A stretch of 64,000 nucleotides of DNA. Source: Absidia repens (taxonomy: Eukaryota > Mucoromycota > Mucoromycetes > Mucorales > Cunninghamellaceae). Position 1 is the stretch's first letter. Every line of letters begins with the position of its first letter. Below are positions 11,701 to 23,700 of the stretch, piece after piece. Position numbers and translations under genes: made by a program. Location: NCBI GenBank assembly GCA_002105175.1, contig MCGE01000016.1:627501-691500 (forward strand). The letters run 5' to 3'. Below the pieces are notes generated by a model. It worked only from the letters and a program-made list of their open reading frames with translations. It searched no databases and was not told where the DNA came from.

Positions 11701-12542
11701 TATCAAGACAGTATGATGGCGGTGATCATTTAACATGAGCAACATGATTGCTCTTCCTTCTTTTGATGGTTTTGCATACAAGGTGGAACAAATTTTGGTC
11801 AAGCTTGGAGTATGGGTTCATTATAGAGTATATTTGGCAGTTATGATAGAATGGCATATCATAGCTTATCCTTTCTGATTGAACTACTTCAGCAAACTTC
11901 TCCCACTTCGTCCATCTCTTCCCACATACACAGGCTCTATACATCACACATGATTCAGACTCACTTTCTCCTATGTAATAGTCACACTTTGGAATACGTG
12001 TCAATAATACTGTCATTTATAGTATGTACACAGATTTAGTTATTATAGTTTGTATATATGCCTGAATAAAAGTATATCTTGTCGTTTTTATTATTAATCT
12101 CTCATACGTCGAGTTTGTCTTTTTTAAGGTGGGGTCCTGAAACGTAGAAATGATTTGATATAGAAAATAAATAAAAAGGGAAACTCCGCTTGACAATGTA
12201 TGGTGTGTTTGCATTGCAATAAAAACCAAGCACCTACTGCACTTACAGCACAGTAAACTTTGGCAGTTTTACTATCTCGAGAAATAACCAATCTTATGGG
12301 ACGATATTGGTATCGTTGGAAAGCTATTGAAAAAGTAGATTATCAAACTGACAATATCTTTCACTATCAAGCAACGACCGGTTTAAATACAAGGGTGGAA
12401 AAAATTCGTTTCCATTTTTGGTACACATGCTCTTATGCGATAGAAGTGTGCTTGGAATTAAAGTTTGCTCTATGTTTTGGAATTTTCATATAAATCCTCA
12501 GGTTTTTTTTCACTTTTTTTCACTTTTTTTCAATCTTTTCTC
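11701..12542. other. Gene-poor interval with a plus-strand AATAAA module
   Basis: No gene is recognised. Around 12030-12110 there is a plus-strand module (TGAATAAAAGTATATC followed by TCTCTCAT) that resembles the segment at 14750-14810 and the 3' parts of the dispersed repeat. It may be a fragment of another copy in the opposite orientation. Confidence 0.5.
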
Positions 12543-13308
12543 ATGACAAAATCAAACAAGATATACAGTACATACTACTGCCAGTTTGGAAAACACCAAG
12601 GTAAGCTCTTTATAAAGAGAAGCGTTTATACAGCATGTTTAACTTGAATACTAACTAACCTTCTTCTTTATATTATGATAGAAGACCACTTTTTTTTATC
12701 AAGGCCCTCAGGAATTGGTGGAGCAGCACTTGGGCAGTCAAGATTTGGCATTGGTGGGATCACAACAGAGTTGGTCGTATGGGGAAGGGCAAGTCTTTTT
12801 AGTTTTGGTTTTTTCCTGACTTTCTCTGGTTCTTTGTGTGCTGTTAACTTGTCTAGCGGCATGCAAATTGGAAACCGTTATTGTTCAGGTGGGGGGGGGG
12901 GTTCGTTTGAATTCCTCTCCTTTGGTTATCGGAGCTATCAAAACCATAAAGGGCTTTAGTCTCGTGGGGATCTCTATACGGGTGACCTATGACGCCTACG
13001 TAGTAAGATTACTGTGCTGATCTCTCAAAAGGCTAATTGGACTCTGGTGGGACCATCTGCCTTCTTGTCTGCCATTTGCTATTGTACCCCTTTTTGCTCT
13101 GGATGGAAACAAGGTAAGGAAAAAGACTCTCTTTAAAAAATGAATACTGAATAATCTTTTTTCTTTTTTTCTTGTAGTGGTGGAAGTCGATTTACTATAT
13201 CTCCTTATCGGTAGATGGCAATCACGTTTACAGCTATATGGCTTTCATTTCAAGGTGCTACCTGAATCAAGTCGTCTTCTCTTGACTCCTCAAATCAAAT
13301 ACATATGA
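12543..13308 (+). pseudogene. Unrecognised, possibly decayed multi-exon gene
   Basis: Several plus-strand pieces look like exons but do not join into one clean frame. An ATG at 12543 opens 19 codons to a GTAAGC donor at 12601. A segment from about 12683 is open in more than one frame. A later segment (about 12990-13121, ending at a GTAAGG donor) joins in phase to an exon starting at 13180, which encodes DLLYLLIGRWQSRLQLYGFH and stops at 13308. A G10-type run near 12891-12900 and in-frame stops break the middle. The family is not recognised. It could be a relic, a gene with sequence errors, or chance. The end of the last exon is repeated in the tandem array that follows. Confidence 0.3.
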
Positions 13309-13440
13309 ATGTGGCCTTTATATCAAGACATTATCTGAATCAAGTCGTCTTCTCCTGACTCCTCTCAAACCAAATATATATGAATGTGGCCTTTATCTCA
13401 AGATATTATCTGAATCAAGTCTTGCTACTACTCCAACATT
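13262..13440. repeat. Tandem repeat, unit 73-76 bp, about 2.4 copies
   Basis: Units start CTGAATCAAGTC at about 13262, 13335 and 13411; the third is truncated. Each full unit contains CTTCTC(T/C)TGACTCCTC, an ATATGAATGTGGCCTTTAT block and TATCAAGACATTAT or a close variant. The first unit overlaps the last codons of the putative exon ending at 13308. Confidence 0.8.
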
Positions 13441-13689
13441 ATTCTATTTGTCGTCATACAATACACTATACCTTTAGACATAGAAAAAAATTATTTAATC
13501 AATTATCTGATACAAAGAAAAAAAAAACCACCACATGCTTTTATTTGACATTACAATCCAAGTATTACATTTATCTCAATAAAAACCTTTTTGAAGATAT
13601 ACAATGTCTCTGTCTCTGCTTTTGATGTGTATAGTATATGTGTGTATGTGGATGGTAGTGTGGATGGAAAAAAAAATAGTTACAACAAC
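13441..13689. other. Intergenic spacer between tandem repeat and repeat copy B
   Basis: Low-complexity AT-rich DNA, with AATAAA-like sequence near 13578. No coding potential is seen. Confidence 0.5.
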
Positions 13690-14373
13690 GACATTGTTCA
13701 CTATACGATATGTCAAGGACGGTTGATAAATAAAAAGGCATGCTTTATTGAAGGATATTGATAGATACTAAAGCTAAAGACGAGGGGGATTTTATGGAAG
13801 AATTTATTGGGGCGAAGCATGGAGAAGTCTAAAGTTGTGGTTTGAAGGATAGTCGCCATTAATCTAAAGGGATGGATGTAAATGGGAGCTAAAAATGGTA
13901 TACATGTCACGAAAAAGACAAAAAGGGATATGTTAACTGAAACACAAGAAGACGATGGTAGTAAAATTGAGATCTATTGTACGAGACATGAGAGAGATAA
14001 ATGCGATAGTTTCAATGAATTCTATTCAAATACAGTTTCTAACTATGGACTAAACTAAACTAATGGAGAGTCTAAAAGCCAAGTAATGTTGGTCCTAAAT
14101 CCTGAATCCAAAATGAAAAGGGTTTCCCATACATGTTGTAATCCCTGAGCTGAACCCCTTTCTAAACTAATCATAATACCAGTCTAAGATCAACATAAAC
14201 GCATAGACGTTGAAATGTTGAAGAAAAAAAGGAAGGAAAAAAAACAGAAACGAAAAAAAATAAGATGGGCGAAAATAAATATTCACGTGGGCGGGGTACG
14301 GAATGTTTTTTTGAGTGTCGTATGTGGATTTGGTTGTCGATTTTTTTTTCTGGAAATAAAAAAGGAAGTACCC

Positions 14374-14433
<60 letters not shown>

Positions 14434-14480
14434 CAATCAATACCATTCAACGTTATCAACTGGGTGGTTTTGTTCTCTTG
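13690..14480 (-). repeat. Dispersed repeat family, copy B (minus orientation)
   Basis: On the minus strand the core is at about 14129-14146 (GGGATTACAACATGTAT), followed by CATTTTGGATTCAGGATT and CATTAGTTTAGTTTAG. A CACGTG inside CCGCCCACGTGAATATT lies at 14284-14289, and further upstream in repeat orientation is an uninterrupted 51-base homopolymer (14379-14429, T on the plus strand). The distal part (13720-14030) has the same layout as copy A, including minus-strand AATAAA-like modules and TCTCTCATG. Copies A and B lie in the same orientation about 2.8 kb apart. Confidence 0.8.
14379..14429. repeat. T51 homopolymer
   Basis: An uninterrupted run of 51 T. The length is likely approximate because such runs are unstable in cells and in sequencing. 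Apparent poly-Phe and poly-Lys ORFs across it are artefacts. Confidence 0.9.
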
Positions 14481-15810
14481 ATGCTTTGTAGAAGTAAGGG
14501 GCCAATTCACTCTAATTTAGTTTATGCCTCCATATTGGATTACAGTCATTTGTCACAACATCGTAGACTAGCTTCCCCTCTTTGAAAAAACATTAATCTT
14601 AAGGTCATACTTATTCTACAATAAGATATCTTAAGCCTCATGCTCTTCACACTCAACCATTTTACGCCTCTAATCGCCTCATGTTTAGATAGATGACGTG
14701 GTACAATCATTGGGCTGTTGTTGTTTGGTTTAGTTGTCATCAGCTATATCTACACCTGAATAAAATATGTCATGTCTTTTTACTTTGACAGTATCTCTCA
14801 TGGATTTAATTTGTTTTGTCGAATGGATATATTCAGACTCTACGTACAGCGCTTGTGCGTGTAGAAAAGAAAAAGACGAGGTATGGGTCCAACCATCGTT
14901 CCCAGTATTTTGTCTACTATACATACAGTGAGCTTAGAAGAATATAAAAGAGAGGTATTTATTGAATGGGTTTTATAAAATGGTCCTGAATGGACGCATA
15001 AAAAAAATACAATGAAGGGCACACAACGAAGTAAGCAATGATAAGTGGTATAAAAATAGGATGGTTGAAGTGCATTGGAACGTATTTAGTTTATTACTCC
15101 CCTCCCCATAATACATACCCTCATATTTTGGTATGATATTGCCAACTTCATGGTTTGAAATTATTCGACCTCCTTAGTAAAAGTCGACCAACATCGAAGT
15201 TCTATCAACGGTGGGGGGTTTTTTTTTCTTCTATCTGGAATCCCGCCCTCCAGCAACATAATTTTGTTCTTTATCATGGCTACTATCATATATTTTTATG
15301 TGGCTAATATCCTAAATCATTTTCCCGTGAGACCCTTTTTATTTCTTGCTGAAATACATTATACAACTGCTTTATTTGGAAGTCCTGCCCCTGCCCCCGG
15401 CGGCAAACAAATTCCCCCACGATCAAGGTCATGCTGGTCAAAAACATCGGTGATTAAAATATTCCCTATGTGTCTAAAAAGACTAAAAAAACGGCATGGT
15501 ATGTATCATTGGGAAAAAGAATAAAAGATTTCAATGATAAGAGTAATAAAAGAAAAATGTATAGTTGTTTATTGAGAATGAAAATAAAGCGACATATGTA
15601 AAAATAAAATATGGATAAAAAAATACAATAGCTAACTGTATCAGTGTGTGTGTGTGTGATTTTCGAGAGGGGATGGTGGGCGAAGGAGAAGTATGTAAGA
15701 GTGCTATCTAATGATATTGCTATCTAACGAAATGGGGTTGTTTATTCTAATAATTTTATATCCTAACAGTTGGTATTGACAAGTTTTGATGGAAGCGCAG
15801 AGAAGACATT
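14481..15810. other. Gene-poor interval before COX17
   Basis: No gene is recognised. At about 14750-14810 a plus-strand module (TGAATAAAATATGTC then TCTCTCATGG) resembles 12030-12110. Further on there are short GC-richer patches (15380-15430), a (GT)n tract near 15645 and AATAAA-like sequences. The small ORFs here have no recognisable features. Confidence 0.5.
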
Positions 15811-16013
15811 CTAGATCTTGAAGCCCAAATCACGCATGCATTTCAAGTGAGCATCGATGAGGTCCTGGCAGTGTTCTTCGCCCTTGTCAAAATGCACCGA
15901 TCACGAACCTTCTTTGTGTCAGGACAAGCACAACAAGGTTTTAAGGGCTTTCCATCTTTGCCAATGGGAAGTTCGCCAGAGTGAGTTGAGGTTGTTTTAA
16001 CAGCGTCTGTCAT
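15811..16013 (-). CDS. COX17: COX17 copper chaperone (1-nt frameshift in this sequence)
   Basis: Small mitochondrial intermembrane-space copper chaperone that passes Cu(I) to Sco1 and Cox11 for cytochrome c oxidase. The ATG at 16013 opens a frame containing the metal-binding [16 protein letters not shown] (Cys 27, 28 and 30 plus Cys40). A second frame carries the rest of the twin-CX9C domain: [19 protein letters not shown], then LGFKI and TAG at 15811. The two parts are separated by 8 nt where 9 are needed, at 15887-15892 (an A4 run on the plus strand). The span is 203 nt, one short of 68 codons; with that base the protein would be 67 aa, the normal length. No intron can explain it. All family cysteines are present, so I favour a consensus error over a true pseudogene. 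Confidence 0.88.
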
Positions 16014-16189
16014 GTTGGAAGTATTAATGGTATTGAAGAAAGAAAGAGAAAAAAAAAAGTTGAGAGGGAAAAAGTCATTGATGATTAATTTTCGGGCGTG
16101 ACTTGAAATTCCCAAAAAAAAAATAAAAAATAAAAAAAAAAAATCGGAACGGCAATGCTCTCCCGATTTTTTCTTATACTTTTTGCAAA
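16014..16189. promoter_or_regulatory. Short divergent promoter (COX17 / unknown 172-aa gene)
   Basis: Only 176 bp separate the two outward-facing start codons. It contains A-rich runs on both sides and no recognisable specific site. It must hold both promoters. Confidence 0.55.
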
Positions 16190-16994
16190 ATGAGTGCCAC
16201 CAACACGATCCCCGAAAATCAACCACCTGTTCAAGACGCCGAAATTGATCTTGATGCCAAAACTTGGATTACTGAACAAGTAGCAAATGAAGTTGTAAGG
16301 ATATATGTTTACAGAAAGAGACATACGCGCGCACAAAATAGTCTGACAAACTAACGTTTTCCCCGTATTACATGGCTTCAATAGAAACGCATCAAAGACG
16401 TTGGATCTGATGTGACACCTTTCAAGGTAAGCAATTATCCTTGATGGCAGACATGGTACGACGGAAATGATCTCACTCATGTTTTGTTTTATCGGGAAAA
16501 TAGATATTAAACTGTGGCGTGATTCCCAACTTTGATCAAAAGAAAGCCAAGGCTGTCAACCGTATTGAATTGGATACCGAACATAACATCTCCAACATTG
16601 ATCAAGTGATGGTATCGCCTGCCACACCCTATCCTCACAAAGCCAACTTTTATTACGTCAATGTAAGTTCAACCTCTAGAAGGCGAAGAGAGGGGAGGGG
16701 GAGGGGACTGGGACAGTCGGTCAACGTGTTTTCTTTCTACTAGACTATTTACTTTTTTTTTTTCTATATATATATCTACAGCTTATCCTTGTAACAACCA
16801 GCAATCCAACGCCATTCATTGTACCTTATTTATATCAACTGAACCTCAAAGTGACACAGCCAGAAAAGGATTTGGATGGACGAAAGATACCTAGCAAGGA
16901 TGTGGTTTTGAAAAACGATTTGAAGGAATTCTTATTCATCAATAAAGTCGGTATCCGTGGACGTTTCTCCATTCACGAATACCATGATGTTTAG
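16190..16994 (+). CDS. Unrecognised 172-aa protein
   Basis: Four exons (16190-16294, 16385-16426, 16504-16662, 16782-16994), all joined in phase 0 with clean GT..AG borders, so this is a real gene. The acidic N-terminus ([20 protein letters not shown]) is followed by a short amphipathic segment ([15 protein letters not shown]). A longer region rich in beta-prone residues follows, including [20 protein letters not shown] and [18 protein letters not shown]. There is no signal peptide, membrane span or known catalytic motif. I do not recognise the family. It shares a 176-bp divergent promoter with COX17. Confidence 0.8.
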
Positions 16995-17705
16995 TGTTAT
17001 AGTATTAGTATAGCATATAATCCCACCTCACCCCATGCCCTGGCGTTCACTGCTAGTATAGAATCAATCCCCCCCCCTCTCCCCTCCTCCCCCAGCTATC
17101 CCAACATAGAATCATTCCACCCTCCATACACCCCCGCCCTTCTTTATATGTATTTATATATGATAAATAAACTTCATGATTATCAATAAAAAGAAAATGA
17201 TTAGTGATCCAAGTGATGATATGTGTGATGATTTGTTTTTTTTTTTATTGTTTTATATACATGCACTACGTGATGGAAACCAATTTCAAATAGATCCCCC
17301 TGAAAAATGGGAGATCAAATACATGATAGGCCAAAAAATATAGAACAAATAAAGTTTTTTTTTATTTCAGATGAATGTATTAAAAAAATGATACTAGTTG
17401 GATGACAAGAGAATAAAAAATGAATTCAAACTAACTAAATAAAAGTATAATAAAAACGAAAAGTAATATATATCTGTGTGTGGGTGTGTGAGTGGGTGTG
17501 GGAAAGGGAATACGTGAAGGAATTTAAATAAAGTACAAATATAAATGTATTTTGTCCAATGGAATAAATAAAAACAAAATAAACAGGATATACATGATTT
17601 AAAGGGCAAAAGCGTGTTGGGGGGGATGTGTAAAAATAAAATATAAAATAAATAGTAAAAAAAAAAAAGATATAAAAAAAAAAAGGAATCAATAATTTTT
17701 GATTT
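16995..17705. other. Convergent 3' intergenic region
   Basis: Lies between the 3' ends of the 172-aa gene (+) and adenylate cyclase (-). It has C-rich patches (17060-17130), AATAAA signals near 17164, A-rich tracts and a GT-rich tract near 17475. No gene is seen. Confidence 0.6.
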
Positions 17706-20700
17706 TTAAAAATGCAAGGGACCAGAGGGTTGTTTTGTATCAAGACCAGCCACTTCAGAGTACATTTGTAAGGCACGCAGTATATGTACGGGATCCAATT
17801 CCACCGCATCACCGAGTTTTTCGAGCACAGAAGCAAACCGACCTACCTTTTGAAGATATAAGGATGATGCTGCATTTTCCACTCGAGCCACACTATTTTC
17901 CATCAAGATCACTAGTTCTTCATCCGATGCTTCCTCCATGATGTGTTTATCCAATAACTTGCCGAGTCCCCACGGTGCAGTACTGACAATATGTGATGGA
18001 TTTCCATTGTGCCCTGTTGACGTGTATTTGCTACAAATCGTGCTGCCCGCTTTGTTGCTCGTCAATACATTTCCAGCTGTCAATCTTTCCAGCCGAATCG
18101 CTAGGTTACTCAACGAGGACACTAGTGTTGGGTCAATCGTTCGTGGAGCTTGTTTGTTATTTGATGGTTGCTGTTGCTGCTTAAGGTGATGATGGTGATG
18201 GTGATGATGGTATACATTAGCATAGTCATCGCAGCCACAAGGTGCTAAAGCAGTGTCGGCTAAAGGTATATCCAAATCCCGGATATCTTCAGGGTCTAAT
18301 CTTGGTGATGTGGCCACGGATGTTGGTTCGACTGCCTTTGGTGACATATGAGCATTGAGCACTGGAGGGGCTTCTTGTGTCATCATTTCACTCTTATCCA
18401 ATTCCATACGCGCTGAGAGTTGTTTCGGGTACACCAAGCTGAGCATTTCCGGTGTTTCCAATCCTTTCAGTCTTCGTTCACCAAGCTCCATTATATGGAA
18501 ACCAAGTCGTTTAAGTTGTTGCATGTCACGTATCATCGATAAATTGCCGTTTGCCGCTGCTGTAGCTGTTGTCGTATCTGATTTTGTCGAATCGTCAAAT
18601 GTCACAATACCATTGTTAGCGTCCAATGCACCAGGGAAATTGCGGAGACCTGCTACTACGTCAGACGAGACGCAAATTTGACCACCATCAGCAGCATTAC
18701 AGATTCGACTTGCCTTGTTCACCACAGGACCAAAGTAATCCATTCGATTTGTGATAGGGTTACGTTCAAAGACTGGCATACCCCAATGGATCCCCATCCG
18801 TACAGAGAGACCCTTGTAGATAACCACATTGTCGTTGTCGATTTCTCGTCCTTCATCTGTATCCAGAATACCAGCCGGCCAATCCGCTTCCAAAAGTTGT
18901 AATTGCACAGTGAAACACCAAAGAAGAGCAGCAGTAATAGATTGGAAGCATACCATAAATGCATCACCTTCTGTTTTCACTTCATAGCCACCAACACTAC
19001 GTAGAGTCCGACGCATGACAGCGTCATGAATCTTAATGGCCGACCGCATATTTTCAGGCTGAGTTTCCCAAAATTGTGTAGAGCTTTTGATGTCAGTGAA
19101 TACCAGTGCAACTTGATTGATAGGTGGAGGTATTTCCCGTTCCAGTCTAGCCAATGTCTATGGCATTAAAAAAAAAAGTCAGATTTCTAATTCGATCTGC
19201 CAATCACCCCCTCGCTTTTTTTCTTTTTTTGTCCTTACCGAATCGCCAGGACCTTCTTCTTTTCCACGCCGTTTATTTTTACCAACCACCAAACCCATGA
19301 CATCATCTGACAATAATCCATTATCAGGAACACCGCCACGACCAGGACCCAAATTACCACCACGAAGATTTCTAAATCGTTTGTCACGTTTATCAAAGAG
19401 ATCCCTGACACCAATCACCATCACCATGATATTGTCGTCAGCGCCATAGGTAATAGCAAAGTCACGTAGTTTCTGTGCCGCCGCCATCAAATCGTCCTTT
19501 TCGGTCCTCGCAATATCCACAGCAGTTTGGTATGACATTCGATCCCAGAGACCACGAGAGGCCATGATAACAAATTCGTCGTCTTCCGTCAAATCAATGG
19601 TGGAGATGTAAGGGTTGGCATTCACGACCGGAATCAAGTGGAAGTGACCGAAACTACGGGAGACGTTCAGTTCACCGTTCAAAAGGCCAGCATTCGAAAC
19701 ATAGCCACCAGCAGATCGGATGCGCGAGATTTCACTAGGATTGAGAGGGATATGTTTCTGAGTGATTTCAAAGGCCTGTCCATTGTTGCGAGATATCACG
19801 GCAAGCGCATCACCCACGTTGGCCACATAAAGCTTGGTACCCACAATATAACACATCACCGCGGACGCACCAGCATCCTTTTCATCCCCAACACTTGATC
19901 CAAGTTCCTTTTGCAGAGCCAAAAACATGCGTCGCACAGCACTAACAATAGTCCCGTCCCCGTTGTTCTTTCGAAGTTCATGGAAGAAATGGTAGGTGAG
20001 GTTGTCATTGAGATACTTCGTCAGCTTGCATCCAGATTTCGAGTTTTTGCGACCATCAAAGAGACCAAATACACTTTCATCATCGTTGTTGCGGAAACGA
20101 GGCATCACCAAATCCCACGTAGCCAGATGATCACTGGGGCCCAGCCAATCAGCGATACCGTAAGCCATAGAGTTGACTTCAGAGGGAGAGGTACGTACAC
20201 GTCTGTTGTGGAATTCTTCTGGAGTGGAGACACCAAGGATCGTGATATCCATCAATCCCAGCATACGAAGTCTTGTCAGAGCACTAAAGTCAGATAAATC
20301 CTTTTCCTTGGGGTTTGCTGGATCAGGGTGAATCTTTTTGATTTCCAGTCGCTTGTTGCCCGATAAATTCAAATACTTGAGTCCCAAATTCCAGTTCCTA
20401 TTTTAAATGCGCATGAAAGAAAAAATTGGGTCCATCATGAGTAAAAAATGTCCGTCTTCATCAACGACACCCGTTTTTTTTTTTTTTTTTTTTTTTCTTC
20501 GCTTACCAATTCCAATCATATGGCCAGTTGGCAATATTGTATTTCAAAAGATTGTTTCCCACATCAAGCACTAGTAGTTTCCGTAGTTTACCAATTTCGG
20601 CAGGTAATGTTTGCAGTTTGTTCCCATTGACCGCAAGGACACGTAAGTAAGATAACTTTTCAATATCATCTGCTGGCAGAGAAGTAAGCTGGTTTCCGGA

Positions 20701-23700
20701 GAGATATAGTTCATACAGGTGTTGATGACAGAGCCCATCAGGTGGAATTTCAAATAAATCATTGAATGACAGGTTGAGAGTACGCAATTCTAAAAACAAA
20801 GACAAAGGTGACCAAATATCGTCGTCCGTCAATCGATTGTCACCTAAAAAAAGCTGTCGTAATGAGAGAGAGAGAGGTGGCGGGTGGTTCCGAGGGCTGG
20901 CGAAAAAGGATGGAGGATTGAAGTTTGGAGGTGCCTGTGGAGATGATAAAAGGTGGCTGGAAGAATCAGTGCCAAACTTTGCACTGGCTGTATTGATGGG
21001 CATGGTATTGGTGGGTAATCGGAACTTGTTGCTGCTACTATTCGTGTTGTTGTTGTTGCTACTACTGTTGCTGTTGGTGATGCTATTGGCGCGATTGCGA
21101 TGACTGTTGTCGTTGTCGATTTCCATATTGTTGTTTACCGAATGATTTCCAGGATGATGAAGAGGTGGATTGAAGGTTGATTCATTATTAGCCATAGGGA
21201 CAACACCTTGACCAGCATTGGAACCCAGTTGAGCTTGTAAGACATTATCGTTGGCTATGACGGAAGAGACCACGGCTTCACCTTGCGGAGTCAGAGGAAG
21301 ATGTAAGGCAACGCCCGGTATAGAGTACGGTTCAGGGAATGATTCTAATAGATTCGACGAGCAATTGAGAATTTGTAACGATGGACAGAGCCATATTTCT
21401 TTGGGTAGTGTTTTGAGATTGTTCTTTTGAGCGTCTAAAATTTTGAGTTCATGTAATTTGGCGATTTCTGCAGGAAGGCTGTCCAGGTTGTTGTTTTGCA
21501 CTGAAAGTCGTACTAATTTGCGAAGTGAGCCAATACTGCTGGGAATACGGTTGATTGTGTTGCTGTCCAATACTAGATGTTCAATAAAGGTGGTGTATAC
21601 GAAAACATCATCAGGGAGTGACGAAAGTTTGCAGTTTGAGAGATTGAGCTCCGTTAGACGGCTTGACATGAGTGGGTGTGAGGCTAAGGTGTCATCAGGT
21701 CGACGCGTTAAGCTGAATTGTGTAAGGTGATTCTTGTACATTTTAAGCCGACGAAGGTGTAAGAAGTCATAGTTGGCGATACTGATGGAGTTGTAATCGA
21801 CGGAGACCAGTTCCAGTTTCGGTAAATCGCATAGGACATCAAGATCAGTGATGAAGTTTTGGCGGACGTCTAATTCTTGGAGTTTTTCAAGTTTGGCAAA
21901 GCAAGGAGGAAGAGGACCACTGATACGATTGGCAATAGCAAAGAGAGACTCCAGGTTCACCAGTTGACCCATTTCATCGGGGAATGTGTTGATTTTGTTG
22001 AAACTGACATCCAAACATTCTAAGGTGCTAATTTGGCAGATGACATCGGGGAAAGATGTGAAGGAGTTGTTGGATATATGAAGGGTTGTCAAATGTTTGA
22101 ATGAAGCAAATGATGATGGCAGGGAGTCCAATTCATTGTTGTAAACACGAAGCGCACGTAAACCTTCGATTTTATGAAGTTCACCACGTTGTAAATCCCG
22201 TAATCGGTTCCCAGACAGATTGAGTTGTTTCAATGATCGTATATGTTGGATTGACGAAGGTACAGATGCATAATCGTTGTTGGTGAGTCGCAATTGTTGC
22301 AGTCCTTTACACATTTGCACAAAGTCCACCGGAATTTCAATCATCAGATTCCTTGATACATCAAGAGAGACTATACAATTAGCACGCTTGTACAGAAAGA
22401 TAGGGATGTCGGACAGGTTTCTTGCTTGCAGATCGATATGTGCACCAAATTCGGCTTCATCTTGAGATATAGTTTGAATGACAGTTGGTCCAAAAGTAAA
22501 TCGGAGTAGGTAAGAATTGTCTTCACGCCCAACGTCTTCGATCTTGTCATCATCCGTGTATCCCATTTGCTCCAACAACATTTTCTGAATTTGAAGTGGT
22601 CGTTCATTCAGTCCAAGTACACGTTCTAGAGGATCATAAAAGCATATTCAAAATAATGAGTCTTCAACTTCATCACCGGTGGACCAATAAAATGTGTTTG
22701 CATCAAGCGTACTTACCTAATTTGTGTTGTCGAAGCACCAGCTCGTATTTTGTCATATCCTGTAGAAAAAATTTGCCAGCCAGCTTTTGCTTCAATTCTG
22801 CAGTTGTTGTATGTAGCGGTAGTTGTAATGTGCCAAAAGTTTCGTCAGGGCGGAAGATACGAATGCAAAACTAAATAGGAATTTTTAAAAATAGGTTAGT
22901 ACAACGTCATATTCTATTAATATTAGTCATTTAACGACGACAATTTACTTACGTTTTTCTTCTTGGTATCATATTTATCCTGTTCCACCAGTGCGTATTC
23001 GTCAGAATCATGAGTATCTTCATCAACAATGCTGGCAGTAGTTACATCACCGGCAGTCATAATATCAGGAGGCTGCTGCACTGCCCAGCTATCAGGTGGA
23101 GCCCAAGCTTCATTGGAAGACATCTCCGAAACCTAGCCATAAATATATAAAAATATGTAAATCAGGAACACCGCTGACATTTTTGAATCATATAAATAGA
23201 TACTGCAACCCTCCCCCCCAAAAAAACAACTTTTACCTGAGGATCACTCAAAGAGAGGGAAGTGGCGGATGGGGTCATGGTCGATTGAGCTTGATAATAT
23301 TCAGGATTGACAATACCATCCATGCTTGTAAAATTCTGGTCCACTATGAAACAAAAAAAAAAAAGTGAGTTCAGCTGATCCATAATCACACCATACGTTG
23401 TGACCGCTTACATTCAATATCCTGTCATCATCGTATATATAAAAGAGGAACGAGTTAGTAAGTACACTGAATCCTTGTAAATAATTCCTCTTAAATGTTT
23501 TTATACCTTTGTGTCCTTCCTTGATCTGTCATTCGAGTAGTAGATACTGCCGTCAGATTTTTCACGATCCTTTGAATGCTTTTTCCCAGATTGCTGTCCA
23601 GTTGATCGTTTCCGTTCACTAGCAGACGAGGTAGATGAAGAAGATGATATTATGTTGTTGGCTGAAGAATATAAGTTGGTGATGGGACCACGTGGCATGA

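Noticed and set aside
14171..14585. ORFs on both strands across the T51 run
   Set aside because: They are poly-Phe or poly-Lys translations of a homopolymer with no other coding features.
15264..15524. Plus-strand 86-aa ORF in the gene-poor zone
   Set aside because: It has no splice context, no recognisable motif and unremarkable composition.
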